Below, piece by piece: positions 7,339 through 15,475 of a stretch of DNA of 64,000 bases. Position 1 is the stretch's first letter. Each line of letters begins with the position of its first letter. Location of the stretch: NCBI GenBank assembly GCA_035911135.1, contig JAMHWD010000015.1:100701-164700 (forward strand), given 5' to 3'. This DNA comes from JAMHWD01 sp035911135 (GTDB taxonomy: Bacteria > Pseudomonadota > Alphaproteobacteria > Micavibrionales > Micavibrionaceae). Both the position numbers and the translations under genes were made by a program. Under the pieces are notes generated by a model. It did not search any database, was not told the origin of the DNA, and was given only the letters and a program-made list of their open reading frames with translations.

Positions 7339-8446
7339 TGTAAACTCCTAATACCTTAAATAATGTTCCCATTTGATCCGAAGACATCAAACGATGCAAG
7401 GCGTTTTCAATATCGCTAACCTGCTTGGGGCTGGCATTGCGGCGCAGGGATTGCGCGCGCACATCAATGCCCATATTACGCAGGAATTGCCCTTGCGTTG
7501 CCAGGCGCATTATCTCAATCCCCGCATTTTCCGCCGCCGCCCTTAACGGCGTAAAATCGACATGCGCGGTCAGATCAGCCTGCCCGACATGCGTCAGCGG
7601 ATCACAAGGCTTATGCCGGTATAGCGCCTGCAGCGTATCACCCGCCGCCGGGCCTTCATACCCGTAATCAATCACCAGCGCAGCGCCGGTATTCTTACTG
7701 ATATGCCGGAATAAATGCCTGGCGATATCCTGCGCGGCCTCGCATGTTTCAATGATTGCGCCTTCGGGCAGAACAGGGAAATCCTTGCGTTTTTGTAATG
7801 GAATATCCGTCCACACCAACCCGTCATCACACGCTTCATGCGTGTGATCCACCCGTCCTCCTGAGCCTTGGCGAAGGGGGATTGATTGCACGGACAAGCC
7901 GTGCAATGACGCAGTGGTGATGGCACGTTCTTTCCATTCCAGCCTTTGCCGTGTATATTGCCGGATGGGCAGCGCATCAAAAAATTCATTGGCCACACAC
8001 AAGACCGGCAAACCGGGCGGCAACTTGTTTAAATCCTCGATCCAGCGCACATCGTAATCTTCCAGCGCATCAGCCTGCTTGTCTTTCAGAACCGGGCTGA
8101 TTTCCATCAGATAGATATGTGCCGCCTTGTGAAATCCCGGCACTGATTTTGTCCCGCGCATCAGATCCGCCATTAACGTGCCGCGCCCCGGACCGCATTC
8201 CAACAGCGCAAAAGATGACGGGCTGCCCAGCCTCTGCCAGCAGAGCGCCATCCACACGCCGATCATCTCACCAAACATCTGGGAAATTTCCGGGGCTGTT
8301 GTAAAATCACCCGCCGCGCCGAACGGATCGCGCGTCATGTAATAGCCCCCTTGCGGATCGGCCAGCGCAATTTCCATGAATTCATGCACCCCTATGGGGC
8401 CGCCTTTGCGGATTGTATCTTGAATAATCTCCGCCGCCCGGCTCAT
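7307..8446 (-). CDS. midA: MidA-family SAM-dependent methyltransferase with an in-frame repeat insert
   Basis: A 379-residue protein of the MidA/NDUFAF7 family, protein-arginine methyltransferases that in mitochondria help assemble complex I. Visible landmarks are MTRDPFGAAGDFTTAPEIS (37-55), the SAM loop LLECGPGRGT (81-90) and ANEFFDALP (152-160). The start is the ATG that overlaps the lgt stop by 4 bases; an upstream extension in this frame lies inside lgt. Residues about 176-206 (TTASLHGLSVQSIPL and on to HTHEA) are encoded by a palindromic intergenic-type repeat (7823-7910) and have no counterpart in the family as I know it. The reading frame stays open through the insert. Confidence 0.9.
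   Translation of the reverse strand: MSRAAEIIQDTIRKGGPIGVHEFMEIALADPQGGYYMTRDPFGAAGDFTTAPEISQMFGEMIGVWMALCWQRLGSPSSFALLECGPGRGTLMADLMRGTKSVPGFHKAAHIYLMEISPVLKDKQADALEDYDVRWIEDLNKLPPGLPVLCVANEFFDALPIRQYTRQRLEWKERAITTASLHGLSVQSIPLRQGSGGRVDHTHEACDDGLVWTDIPLQKRKDFPVLPEGAIIETCEAAQDIARHLFRHISKNTGAALVIDYGYEGPAAGDTLQALYRHKPCDPLTHVGQADLTAHVDFTPLRAAAENAGIEIMRLATQGQFLRNMGIDVRAQSLRRNASPKQVSDIENALHRLMSSDQMGTLFKVLGVYNGPGAGMAGF
7823..7910 (-). repeat. Composite GTCAT...ATGAC palindromic element inside midA
   Basis: An 88-base copy of the double-hairpin repeat seen between genes at 41472, 42659 and 47006. Read on the coding (minus) strand, hairpin TTGCACGG/CCGTGCAA comes first and hairpin ATCACACGC/GCGTGTGAT second. 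Between them, in place of the short CCATGG spacer, lies a longer spacer containing CCCTTCGCCAAGG. The ends are GTCAT and ATGAC. It is read in frame within the midA gene without a stop. Confidence 0.88.
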
Positions 8447-9249
8447 GACAAGGCCGCGGCGCGCCGCCTGCCCGCAAAAACCATGAGCGCAACACCGCCC
8501 AGCAGCATCGGCACGCATAAAATCTGGCCCATCGTCACGAAACCGCCAATCATCCCGATCTGCAAATCAGGTTCGCGGAAGAATTCGACAAAGCCTCGGC
8601 TCAAGGCATAACCCGCCAGAAACACGCCGGATAAAAATCCTTCGCGGCCTCGAATATTTTCCCGGCGCGAGAGGAAAAACATCACCGCAAAAAGCAGCAA
8701 GCCTTCCAGCGCGGCCTCATATAGTTGGCTGGGATGGCGGGGCATTTCGCTGCCATCCGGGAAGACAACGCCCCATGGCATATTGGTTGTGCGGCCAAAC
8801 AGCTCGCCATTCACAAAATTGGCAAGGCGCCCGAAAAACAGGCCAATCGGCGCCACCACAGCCAGCATATCGGCAAGGCGCAGAACCGGAATACCGCGAT
8901 AACGGCAAAAGATCAGCAAGGAGCCCATCACACCCAATATCCCGCCATGAAAGGACATACCCCCATGCCAGATACGGGCAATCTCCAGCGGGTCCGCCAT
9001 GTACAGCTCGAACTGGTAAAACAGCACATACCCCAAGCGCCCGCCGACAATCACCCCCAATATCGCCCAGGGCAGAAAATCATCGACATCATTCTTGTTG
9101 GGGCGTTTCTCGCCATCCAGCCCTGCCAGATACAGGCAGTATTTCCAGCCCAGAATAAACCCGGCAATATACGCCAGCGCGTACCAGCGCACCGGGATCG
9201 GCCCCAGATAAACGGCCACAGGATCAATATTGGGAAAGTCAAATGCCAT
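8443..9249 (-). CDS. lgt: Prolipoprotein diacylglyceryl transferase
   Basis: A 268-residue inner-membrane enzyme with about seven membrane segments. It moves diacylglycerol from phosphatidylglycerol to the lipobox Cys of prolipoproteins. The signature GRLANFVNGELFGR is intact, as is the catalytic-region HGGMSFHGG and the HPSQLYEAALEG motif. The stop overlaps the midA start as ATGA. The start is the ATG of MAFDFPNIDP, which matches the family although its ribosome site is weak. Confidence 0.97.
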   Translation of the reverse strand: MAFDFPNIDPVAVYLGPIPVRWYALAYIAGFILGWKYCLYLAGLDGEKRPNKNDVDDFLPWAILGVIVGGRLGYVLFYQFELYMADPLEIARIWHGGMSFHGGILGVMGSLLIFCRYRGIPVLRLADMLAVVAPIGLFFGRLANFVNGELFGRTTNMPWGVVFPDGSEMPRHPSQLYEAALEGLLLFAVMFFLSRRENIRGREGFLSGVFLAGYALSRGFVEFFREPDLQIGMIGGFVTMGQILCVPMLLGGVALMVFAGRRRAAALS

Positions 9250-9270
9250 GGAATCTAAAAAACAAAAGCC

Positions 9271-10272
9271 TTAACGGTATTTATCTTCCTTGCTCAGGTA
9301 ATTCTCAACATATGCCTTGATGCCATCCTCAACCGAGGTAAAGGGCTTGTCATATCCCGCCTTACGCAATTTACCAATCTCGGCCTGCGTAAAATACTGG
9401 TATTTATCACGAAGCCCTTCGGGCATGTCGGTATAGGTAATCTTGGCAGGCTTGCCGCAAGCCTTGAACATGGCGGCGGCCAGATCATTAAAGCTGCGCC
9501 CTTCGCCCGTTCCCAGATTAAACAACCCGCTGATATCCTTGTGCTTGTAAAACCAGACCATGACATCAACGACATCGCCGACCCAGATAAAATCGCGCAC
9601 CTGCCCGCCATCGGGATATTTCTTGTTGTATGATTTGAACAACCGCGCCGACGCCCCGGCCGAGGCCTGAGGGTATAGTTTTGAGGCCACGCTCATATTC
9701 TCGCCCTTGTGATATTCATTCGGGCCATACACATTAAAGAAACGCAGGCCAACCCATTGCGGCGGCAGGGGTTCTTTTTTCTCTTTGGAATGCACCAGAC
9801 GCGCCACGCGGCGATCGAATGTATTTTTCGACCATCCATAAGAATTAAGCGGCTTTAATTTCGCCAGCGCTTCGGGCGAATCATCATCATGAAATCCTGT
9901 CTCGGAATCTCCGCCGCCATAAACGGAATAGGACGAAGCATAAACGAATCGCTTCTTGTTCTGCGCGCACCACTTCCAAAGCTCGCGGGAGAGCACAAAG
10001 TTATTCGTGATCATCAGATCCGAATCCTTCTCAATCGTCGATGACACCGCGCCCAAATGGTAAACAATCTCGATCTCGGCGGCGTTCTGCTCCAGAAAGG
10101 CAAACAGGTTATCGGGCGTAACAAAATCCCTGATTTCGCGCTTGGCGATATTGCGCCATTTATCATCATCCCCCAGCGTATCGCAAATAACGATATCGCT
10201 CAGGCCCTCAGCCTCCAGCCCTGCCACCAGATTGGACCCGATAAATCCCGCGCCGCCCGTTACAACAATCAT
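9271..10272 (-). CDS. hldD: ADP-L-glycero-D-manno-heptose 6-epimerase
   Basis: A 333-residue NAD(P)-dependent short-chain epimerase of the HldD/RfaD family, which makes the heptose used in the lipopolysaccharide inner core. The dinucleotide loop GGAGFIGSN is at the N-terminus and the YGWSK catalytic pair is present. The start is the ATG (MIVVTGG), with AGGAAA about 10 bases upstream; a TTG two codons earlier is less likely. It lies 21 bases upstream of lgt on the same strand and may head that run. Presence of this gene implies heptose-containing LPS. Confidence 0.93.
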   Translation of the reverse strand: MIVVTGGAGFIGSNLVAGLEAEGLSDIVICDTLGDDDKWRNIAKREIRDFVTPDNLFAFLEQNAAEIEIVYHLGAVSSTIEKDSDLMITNNFVLSRELWKWCAQNKKRFVYASSYSVYGGGDSETGFHDDDSPEALAKLKPLNSYGWSKNTFDRRVARLVHSKEKKEPLPPQWVGLRFFNVYGPNEYHKGENMSVASKLYPQASAGASARLFKSYNKKYPDGGQVRDFIWVGDVVDVMVWFYKHKDISGLFNLGTGEGRSFNDLAAAMFKACGKPAKITYTDMPEGLRDKYQYFTQAEIGKLRKAGYDKPFTSVEDGIKAYVENYLSKEDKYR

Positions 10273-10462
10273 GCTCAATTTCCTATAATATTAAACCTGC
10301 CGATTTTGAATTTTCCCTCAAGCCGCCAGCAATTCCAAGGCGTAATTAAAACTATTCACACAAATCAATATGGGCTGGAACATATAAATCTTGTGGGCGT
10401 TTTTAAACCCATGCTAATGAATCGCCTTCATTACACACATACACGCAACGCGAGCAACAGCC

Positions 10463-10798
10463 ATGGTTAATCGTGAAAAATTTCTGGATGATGCCGCCCG
10501 CCTTGCCGGCGGCGCGATGGGCGTCATGAATTCAATGCGCGACCAGATCCGCAATGAGATCAAATCCCGCATGGATGAGATGGCCCTGAAATTCGACCTC
10601 GTGCCGCGCGCGGAATTTGAACGCCTTGAGGCTGGACTGCAAAAAGCCAGGCTCGAACAGGAAGCCTTGAAGAAGCGTCTTGATGCACTGGAAGGTAAAA
10701 AGCCAGCCGCCACCAAGCCAGCCGCTAAAAAACCGGCCAAGGCAAAGCCTCCGGTAAAGGCAAAAAAGACATCCAAAAAGAAGGCCTCAAAGAAATGA
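10463..10798 (+). CDS. ubiK: Ubiquinone biosynthesis accessory factor UbiK-like (BMFP family)
   Basis: A 111-residue small helical protein of the BMFP/DUF526 family. UbiK supports the soluble ubiquinone-synthesis complex and binds membranes. The N-terminal amphipathic part (DDAARLAGGAMGVM) is followed by a coiled coil at about 50-75 (AEFERLEAGLQKARLEQEAL). After it comes an unusual Lys/Ala/Pro-rich tail (from about 75 to the end) that resembles histone H1 tails and may bind nucleic acid or acidic lipid. Its stop overlaps the next gene's start as ATGA. Confidence 0.78.
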   Translation: MVNREKFLDDAARLAGGAMGVMNSMRDQIRNEIKSRMDEMALKFDLVPRAEFERLEAGLQKARLEQEALKKRLDALEGKKPAATKPAAKKPAKAKPPVKAKKTSKKKASKK

Positions 10799-11301
10799 GC
10801 ACCCAATACGATACGCTGGATGACATCGACAACCCCCTCGACATCGTTGAGGATGTTCTCAATCACAATAACTGGATTTTCAACCGCATCAGCGATGATG
10901 AACTGATGGTCGTGGTGGCGGGAAAATCCTGCTCCTACAGCCTGTATTTCTACTGGCAGGATGATCTGCAGGCCTTGTCGTTCTGCTGCCAGTACGATCT
11001 GACATTACCGCCGCAATCCATGGACCGCGCCGCTGCTGCGCTGATGACCATTAACGAGCATCTCTGGATGGGGCATTTTGAAATCGCCAAGGGCAGTTCC
11101 ATGCCGACCTTCCGTCAGACCTGCCTTTACCGCGGACTGACTGGGCGCACTGGCAACGGCCATATCGAGGATCTGGTGGATATCGCCCTGACGCAATGCG
11201 AACGTCATTATCCGGTGTTCTATCTTCTTTCCCATGACGGCGAAGCCGCGCAAGATGATCATCTTTCGCTGGCCATGATGCAGCCCGTCGGACAATCATA
11301 G
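10795..11301 (+). CDS. YbjN-domain protein
   Basis: A 168-residue protein of the alphaproteobacterial YbjN family, which has a fold like type III secretion chaperones. Landmarks are NPLDIVEDVLNHNNW near the N-terminus, a central SCSYSLYFYWQD strand pair and MTINEHLWMGHFEI. It is coupled to ubiK by a 4-base overlap and is followed by proC after 11 bases; the ybjN-proC pairing is frequent in Alphaproteobacteria. Its biochemical role is not established, although E. coli YbjN affects motility and stress responses. Confidence 0.82.
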   Translation: MSTQYDTLDDIDNPLDIVEDVLNHNNWIFNRISDDELMVVVAGKSCSYSLYFYWQDDLQALSFCCQYDLTLPPQSMDRAAAALMTINEHLWMGHFEIAKGSSMPTFRQTCLYRGLTGRTGNGHIEDLVDIALTQCERHYPVFYLLSHDGEAAQDDHLSLAMMQPVGQS

Positions 11302-11312
11302 TAGCAAAGCGC

Positions 11313-12125
11313 ATGAATACTTCGCCCCTTGATGTTCTTCTGGTGGGATGCGGCAAGATGGGCGCGGCGCTGCTGGAAGGCTGGCTCAAGGCCGGATCGG
11401 TAAATAGTGCCATCGTTGTAGAACCATCCGACCTGCCGCCCGGCCTCGCTAGCCATAAATCAATCACGCATCACCATACCCTGCCCGCCTCCCTGCCCGG
11501 CAATCTGGGAATGGCGGTGCTGGCCACCAAGCCACAGGTCATGGATGCGGTCTGCGCCAATCTGGCGGGAAAACTGTCAGCCACAACACCTATCCTCTCG
11601 ATTGCTGCGGGCAAAACCATCGCCTATTTTGAAGGCTATTTTTCGGATGCGCGCCCCATTATCCGGACCATGCCCAATACGCCTGCCGCCATCGGCGCAG
11701 GGATTTCCGCCGCCTGCCCGAACGGAGCCGTCATCCCGGCCATCCGCAGGGATGCCGAGGCATTATTACAAGCAGGCGGCAAAGTGATCTGGCTGGAAGA
11801 TGAAAACCTGATGGATGCCGTCACCGCGCTTTCCGGCTCCGGCCCGGCTTATGTGTTTCTGCTGATCGAATTGCTCGCCAAGGCCGGATTAACACTGGGC
11901 CTTGATGAGGGAAATGCCGCCGCCCTCGCCCGTCAGACCGTGATCGGCAGCGGCGCGCTTGCCGCGCATGATGCGGATACCCCGGCGGCGAAATTGCGAC
12001 AGAACGTCACCAGCCCCGGCGGCACAACCGAAGCCGCGCTGAAAATCCTAATGGATGGCCGACTTGAATCACTTCTGGTCGAAGCCCTCACCGCCGCGCG
12101 CGACCGCGGGCGGGAGCTTTCGTAA
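11313..12125 (+). CDS. proC: Pyrroline-5-carboxylate reductase
   Basis: A 270-residue enzyme for the last step of proline synthesis, NAD(P)H reduction of pyrroline-5-carboxylate. The Rossmann loop VGCGKMGAALLEGW is at the N-terminus, with IRTMPNTPAAIGAG in the middle and the family signature ALSGSGPAYVFLLIE plus SPGGTTEAAL in the C-terminal dimer domain. It is in one plus-strand run with ubiK and ybjN. Confidence 0.97.
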   Translation: MNTSPLDVLLVGCGKMGAALLEGWLKAGSVNSAIVVEPSDLPPGLASHKSITHHHTLPASLPGNLGMAVLATKPQVMDAVCANLAGKLSATTPILSIAAGKTIAYFEGYFSDARPIIRTMPNTPAAIGAGISAACPNGAVIPAIRRDAEALLQAGGKVIWLEDENLMDAVTALSGSGPAYVFLLIELLAKAGLTLGLDEGNAAALARQTVIGSGALAAHDADTPAAKLRQNVTSPGGTTEAALKILMDGRLESLLVEALTAARDRGRELS

Positions 12126-12139
12126 GAACGGCGCATCAC

Positions 12140-12523
12140 ATGGGCTTTCACGTTAAAACATATCTCGCCCCCAGCACCGTTCAGGGCATCGGCGTTTTTG
12201 CGGGCGAGGATATCCCCAAGGGCACATTGGTGTGGAAATTCGATCCGCCTATCGACCAGAAATTTGACCAATCCGTCATAGATTCTCTGCCCGATCATTT
12301 GCGCCATTTCATGGACCGCTACGGCTATTACGATCAAAACGCCAAGGGCTATATTCTCTGCGGCGATAATGCCCGTTTTGTGAATCACGCCGATACCCCC
12401 AATGTCGAAGGGGCCTATCCGCCCGGCCAATCACCGGAGGGGATTGACATCGCCAATCGCGACATCAAACAAGGCGAGGAAATTTTCTCGGATTACGCCA
12501 GCTTCCACGCCAAGCTGATTTAA
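12140..12523 (+). CDS. SET-domain protein
   Basis: A 127-residue compact SET-domain protein. The N-terminal part STVQGIGVFAGEDIPKGT is followed by the SAM-binding RFVNHADTPN (about 81-90) and the C-terminal GEEIFSDYASF. These match the core of bacterial SET proteins, which methylate lysines. No pre- or post-SET cysteines are present. It follows proC by 14 bases and is probably in the same transcript. The target is unknown. Confidence 0.8.
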   Translation: MGFHVKTYLAPSTVQGIGVFAGEDIPKGTLVWKFDPPIDQKFDQSVIDSLPDHLRHFMDRYGYYDQNAKGYILCGDNARFVNHADTPNVEGAYPPGQSPEGIDIANRDIKQGEEIFSDYASFHAKLI

Positions 12524-12538
12524 TTATCACGTAATGAT

Positions 12539-13096
12539 TTAGCCCTTCAGATCAATCCGAAACAGCAATCCTGGCTTATGGCCGTATTCAGGTCCCTTGA
12601 TAAAACGCTGAACCATAATACCGTTATTGGCCTCAATCACCCGCTGCGAGGCGATATTATCAGGATCGGTGGTCAGATCAACATGCGGCAAACCCACGCC
12701 CCGCGCCTCATGCAGGATAAGTCCCAGCGCCTTGGTCGCGTAGCCTTTTCCGGTTTTCCACGGAACAACGGTATAGCCGATATGCCCAAGGCAATGCGGC
12801 GGCAACGCAGCGGTTCCCTTCTGCCAGCGCAAACCAATACTGCCGCAAAATTCGCCATCCCATATCCAACGCCGAAACCCCGGCAGACGAGGAACTGTAC
12901 TGCCATCGGCCAGAACTATACCGGGGCCTTTTGCTTCGATATCGGTCATACTGGAAAGGAAGACGGCTGGATCTCGTTCAATCTCCGTCAGCTCTTCCAA
13001 GCCACGTTCAGGACGCGTGTTATCCGGCGACCACCCCTGTTTCAGGGCGGCGATATAACCGGGGAGATATTCTTGATCAGGTATAACAATCTGCAT
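12539..13096 (-). CDS. GNAT-family N-acetyltransferase
   Basis: A 185-residue acetyltransferase. The acetyl-CoA region is GYTVVPWKTGKGYATKALGL, followed by LPHVDLTTDPDNIASQRVIEANNG, typical of the Ala/Ser-tRNA-like small-molecule GNAT branch. The end YGHKPGLLFRIDL is typical of this subfamily. The substrate is unknown. It lies 12 bases downstream of mucR on the same strand and ends tail-to-tail with the SET gene. Confidence 0.83.
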   Translation of the reverse strand: MQIVIPDQEYLPGYIAALKQGWSPDNTRPERGLEELTEIERDPAVFLSSMTDIEAKGPGIVLADGSTVPRLPGFRRWIWDGEFCGSIGLRWQKGTAALPPHCLGHIGYTVVPWKTGKGYATKALGLILHEARGVGLPHVDLTTDPDNIASQRVIEANNGIMVQRFIKGPEYGHKPGLLFRIDLKG

Positions 13097-13108
13097 GCAG
13101 CAGAAATA

Positions 13109-13516
13109 CTAACGCCCGCGTGTACCAAGGCCAATATTTTTCGCCAGCTTGCTGCGCTGCTTGGCGTAATCGGGGGCGACCATGGGGTAATCGGAAGGCA
13201 GACCCCAGCGCTCGCGGTATTCTTCGGGGCTCATGTTATAGGCTGTTTTCAGATGGCGTTTAAGCATCTTGAGCTTCTTCCCATCCTCAAGACAGATAAT
13301 ATAATCCGGCATAATGGATTTCTTGATAGGAACGGCTGGCTGCGGGCGATCGGCCACTGCGGCGCTTTCGCCGCTACCAAGGGTAGTCAGGCTTTTATAG
13401 ACCTGCTGGATCAATCCCGGAATGTCCTGCGCCGCCAGCGTATTCTTCGCGACATAAGAAGCCACAATCTCGGTTGTGAATTTCAGGATCTCATTCTTGG
13501 GGGCTTGGTCCGGCAT
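13109..13516 (-). CDS. mucR: MucR/Ros-type transcriptional regulator
   Basis: A 135-residue regulator of the Ros/MucR zinc-finger family, found almost only in Alphaproteobacteria, where it silences surface-polysaccharide, virulence and horizontally acquired genes. The core DYIICLEDGKKLKMLKRHL, then EEYRERWGLP and DYPMVAPDYA, is clear. The second finger His found in Ros-type proteins appears replaced by Ala (HLKTAYN), so metal binding may be altered. The ATG at 13516 is preferred over a GTG two codons upstream because AAGGAG lies 8 bases from it. The long N-terminal helix (about 1-45) may support oligomerisation. Confidence 0.92.
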   Translation of the reverse strand: MPDQAPKNEILKFTTEIVASYVAKNTLAAQDIPGLIQQVYKSLTTLGSGESAAVADRPQPAVPIKKSIMPDYIICLEDGKKLKMLKRHLKTAYNMSPEEYRERWGLPSDYPMVAPDYAKQRSKLAKNIGLGTRGR

Positions 13517-13608
13517 ATTCACTTCTCCTTATATCCGTTGGCTAAGGCATAAATACAGCCTGCTGATAATAAATCAATGCCTAAAACAAATAATCGAAGT
13601 AAAAATTT

Positions 13609-14328
13609 TCAAGGCTTTATTTGCGGCTGAATAATTCTGGGCGGGTTTTTCGAGAAACTGACATCGGCCTCGCGCAGGTAAAGCGGCGCTGAGTGCATGG
13701 AAGCAGGATCTTTACGGAAACTTTCCAGCCCCATCGCGGCAATAATCAACGGATCAGGAAGCAAAGGGCCGTTTTCCAAAAAAGATGGCTGATATTGCGC
13801 CTCTGCCGCCAATCGCGCGGCAGCATCGCCAATCAGGGCCCATTCATCGCCCGCCTCCAGCCTTTGCCTGATTTCCGGCGCATTCAATGACAATGCCTCG
13901 GATCTTGCCTCGCCATCCCGGTCATAATAACGAACATAATAATCCTGCCGTTTTGTTTCAGTAATGACGGCAATATCAAGCGCGCGCTTTTCCCCATGCA
14001 CCCCTTCGACAAAACCCCGCGCCAATACATCCAGCGTCACCACCGATTTCAGGGGGATATCCAGCGCCAACGCAAATGACCGCGCCGCTGATAATCCGAT
14101 CCGAAGGCCTGTAAAGCTGCCGGGGCCATGGGTCGTGGCGATCAACGCCAGATCCTTGAATTCTATGCCGGCCTGCTTCATGACGTCCTGCACCATAGGC
14201 ACCAGTAAATCCGCCTGCCCCATGGCCATGATTTCACTTCTGGCGTGACTGCGCGCGGGGTCCGCCGCGTTATAAACACCCACCGCGCATCCGCCCATGG
14301 AGCAATCCAGCGCCAGAACATAACTCAT
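13609..14328 (-). CDS. tsaB: tRNA N6-threonylcarbamoyladenosine synthesis protein TsaB
   Basis: A 239-residue ASKHA-fold protein. TsaB scaffolds TsaD and TsaE in making t6A at position 37 of ANN-decoding tRNAs. The N-terminal phosphate loop is LALDCSMGGCAVGV and the signature THGPGSFTGLRIGLS is intact. The length is normal. It lies 15 bases after the nitroreductase on the same strand and 92 bases from mucR. Confidence 0.93.
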   Translation of the reverse strand: MSYVLALDCSMGGCAVGVYNAADPARSHARSEIMAMGQADLLVPMVQDVMKQAGIEFKDLALIATTHGPGSFTGLRIGLSAARSFALALDIPLKSVVTLDVLARGFVEGVHGEKRALDIAVITETKRQDYYVRYYDRDGEARSEALSLNAPEIRQRLEAGDEWALIGDAAARLAAEAQYQPSFLENGPLLPDPLIIAAMGLESFRKDPASMHSAPLYLREADVSFSKNPPRIIQPQIKP

Positions 14329-14343
14329 GAAATCAGATGCCTT

Positions 14344-14940
14344 TTATACGATTTCATTCACGTCATCGAAATCAAAGCGCGGACTGCGCGGGAAGATACT
14401 GGCCGGATCGCCATGCCCTAACGAGCAGATGAAATTGACCTCAACATCCTGACCAGCAAAAAATTCCTTCTTCACGCCTTGCGCGTTGAAACCGGACATC
14501 GGGCCGCAATCAAGACCCAGCGCGCGCGCCGCCAGCATCAGATACGCGCCCTGCAGCGTCCCATTACGATAGGCGGTATCCTTGATTTTCGCCTCGTTAC
14601 CCGCAAACCAGCTTCTGGCATCGGTATGCGGAAATAGTTTTGGCAGATGGTCATAGAATTTCAGGTCATTGGCCATCAGCGCCGTAACGGGGGCGGCCAT
14701 GGCTTTTTTGACATTGCCCTCATCCAAATGCGGCTTGAGGCGTTGCTTGGCTTCATCGGATTTAACAAACACAATACGCATCGGCGAGCAATTCGCGCTG
14801 GTCGGGCCCATCTTCAGGAGATCAAATATGGCGCGCAGCTGGTCATCGCTGACCGGTTTGTCCAGCCATCCATTATAAGAACGCGCAGTTCTGAATAACT
14901 GGTCCAAAGCTGCATCATTCAGTTGCGATTGCTGTGACAT
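14344..14940 (-). CDS. rutE: Nitroreductase family, malonic semialdehyde reductase RutE-like
   Basis: A 198-residue FMN-dependent oxidoreductase of the RutE/HadB-RutE branch. The N-terminal RTARSYNGWLDKPVSDDQL, the FMN-binding GPTSANCSPMR and the C-terminal CGPMSGFN are typical. RutE-like enzymes reduce 3-oxopropanoate or related aldehydes and nitro compounds. The start is the ATG with AGGAGG 9 bases upstream, not an earlier in-frame start. No other rut pyrimidine-degradation gene is near, so its physiological substrate may differ. Confidence 0.85.
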   Translation of the reverse strand: MSQQSQLNDAALDQLFRTARSYNGWLDKPVSDDQLRAIFDLLKMGPTSANCSPMRIVFVKSDEAKQRLKPHLDEGNVKKAMAAPVTALMANDLKFYDHLPKLFPHTDARSWFAGNEAKIKDTAYRNGTLQGAYLMLAARALGLDCGPMSGFNAQGVKKEFFAGQDVEVNFICSLGHGDPASIFPRSPRFDFDDVNEIV

Positions 14941-15017
14941 AATGTGTATCCTCCTAAGAATCATAAGCTTGTACCAACATATAAGCTTTCACATCGTAAT
15001 CAAGGGAACTTACTTTT

Positions 15018-15320
15018 ATGAAAAAATATTTTCTTCTCATGACAGCTTCTGTCATTGCATTGGGCGCATTCTCGGTAGCCGGTATTGCTGGCGACCAGAT
15101 CATTGGCGAGCAGGATGCTCCCGCCGCGTCCATTGAGAATACTGTAGCCACAGAGGCCCCCGTCGCCGTTGAGCCAGCCGCTGGTCTGGTCAATGTCATG
15201 ACTCTCGAAAAATCTGAATCGCTCAGCGCTGATCAGGCTGCAGGCTCCTACGCGCCTAAGACTGCCAAGGAAACAAAGAAAAACGAGCGCACAGGCTCGG
15301 GCAGCTACGGCAATCAGTAA
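15018..15320 (+). CDS. Small secreted protein with EPAAG motif
   Basis: A 100-residue protein with a clear signal peptide (MKKYFLLMTASVIALGAFSVAG), then AGDQIIGEQ, a VEPAAG motif at about 51-56 and a Lys/Gly/Ser-rich end (NERTGSGSYGNQ). No known domain is seen. The next gene begins with the same MKKYFLL and the same first 15 bases, suggesting a duplicated leader. The AGD-x-x-I plus EPAAG pattern also appears in the small gene at 24115. Two hairpins follow the stop, the second a strong terminator. It is likely periplasmic or surface-exposed. Confidence 0.7.
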   Translation: MKKYFLLMTASVIALGAFSVAGIAGDQIIGEQDAPAASIENTVATEAPVAVEPAAGLVNVMTLEKSESLSADQAAGSYAPKTAKETKKNERTGSGSYGNQ

Positions 15321-15342
15321 TTCCTGCCATATAACAGGAATT
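15319..15342 (+). terminator. Hairpin at the end of the 15018 gene
   Basis: The arms AATTCCTG and CAGGAATT, 8 bases and perfect, enclose an 8-base loop and start at the stop codon. It is followed by GCAAAAACC with no T-run, so it may act as a 3' stabilising hairpin ahead of the true terminator. Confidence 0.45.
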
Positions 15343-15358
15343 GCAAAAACCAATCACG

Positions 15359-15390
15359 AAAATCCATGTGTAACCCGCATGGATTTTTTT
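15359..15390 (+). terminator. Intrinsic terminator after the 15018 gene
   Basis: A 10-base stem, AAAATCCATG / CATGGATTTT, with a 9-base loop runs directly into a run of T to 15390. This is a textbook Rho-independent terminator. Confidence 0.88.
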
Positions 15391-15475
15391 GATGCCCGCG
15401 GAACCGGAATTGCACGAAGGCTGTTTGGGATCCGGGCGTAAAAGATCAACATCAACACCAAGCAAGGTCATCATT

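Noticed and set aside
10273..10462. Possible tRNA or small RNA in the hldD-ubiK gap
   Set aside because: No cloverleaf, TTCGANTC arm or CCA-like end is visible; it is probably just divergent promoters.
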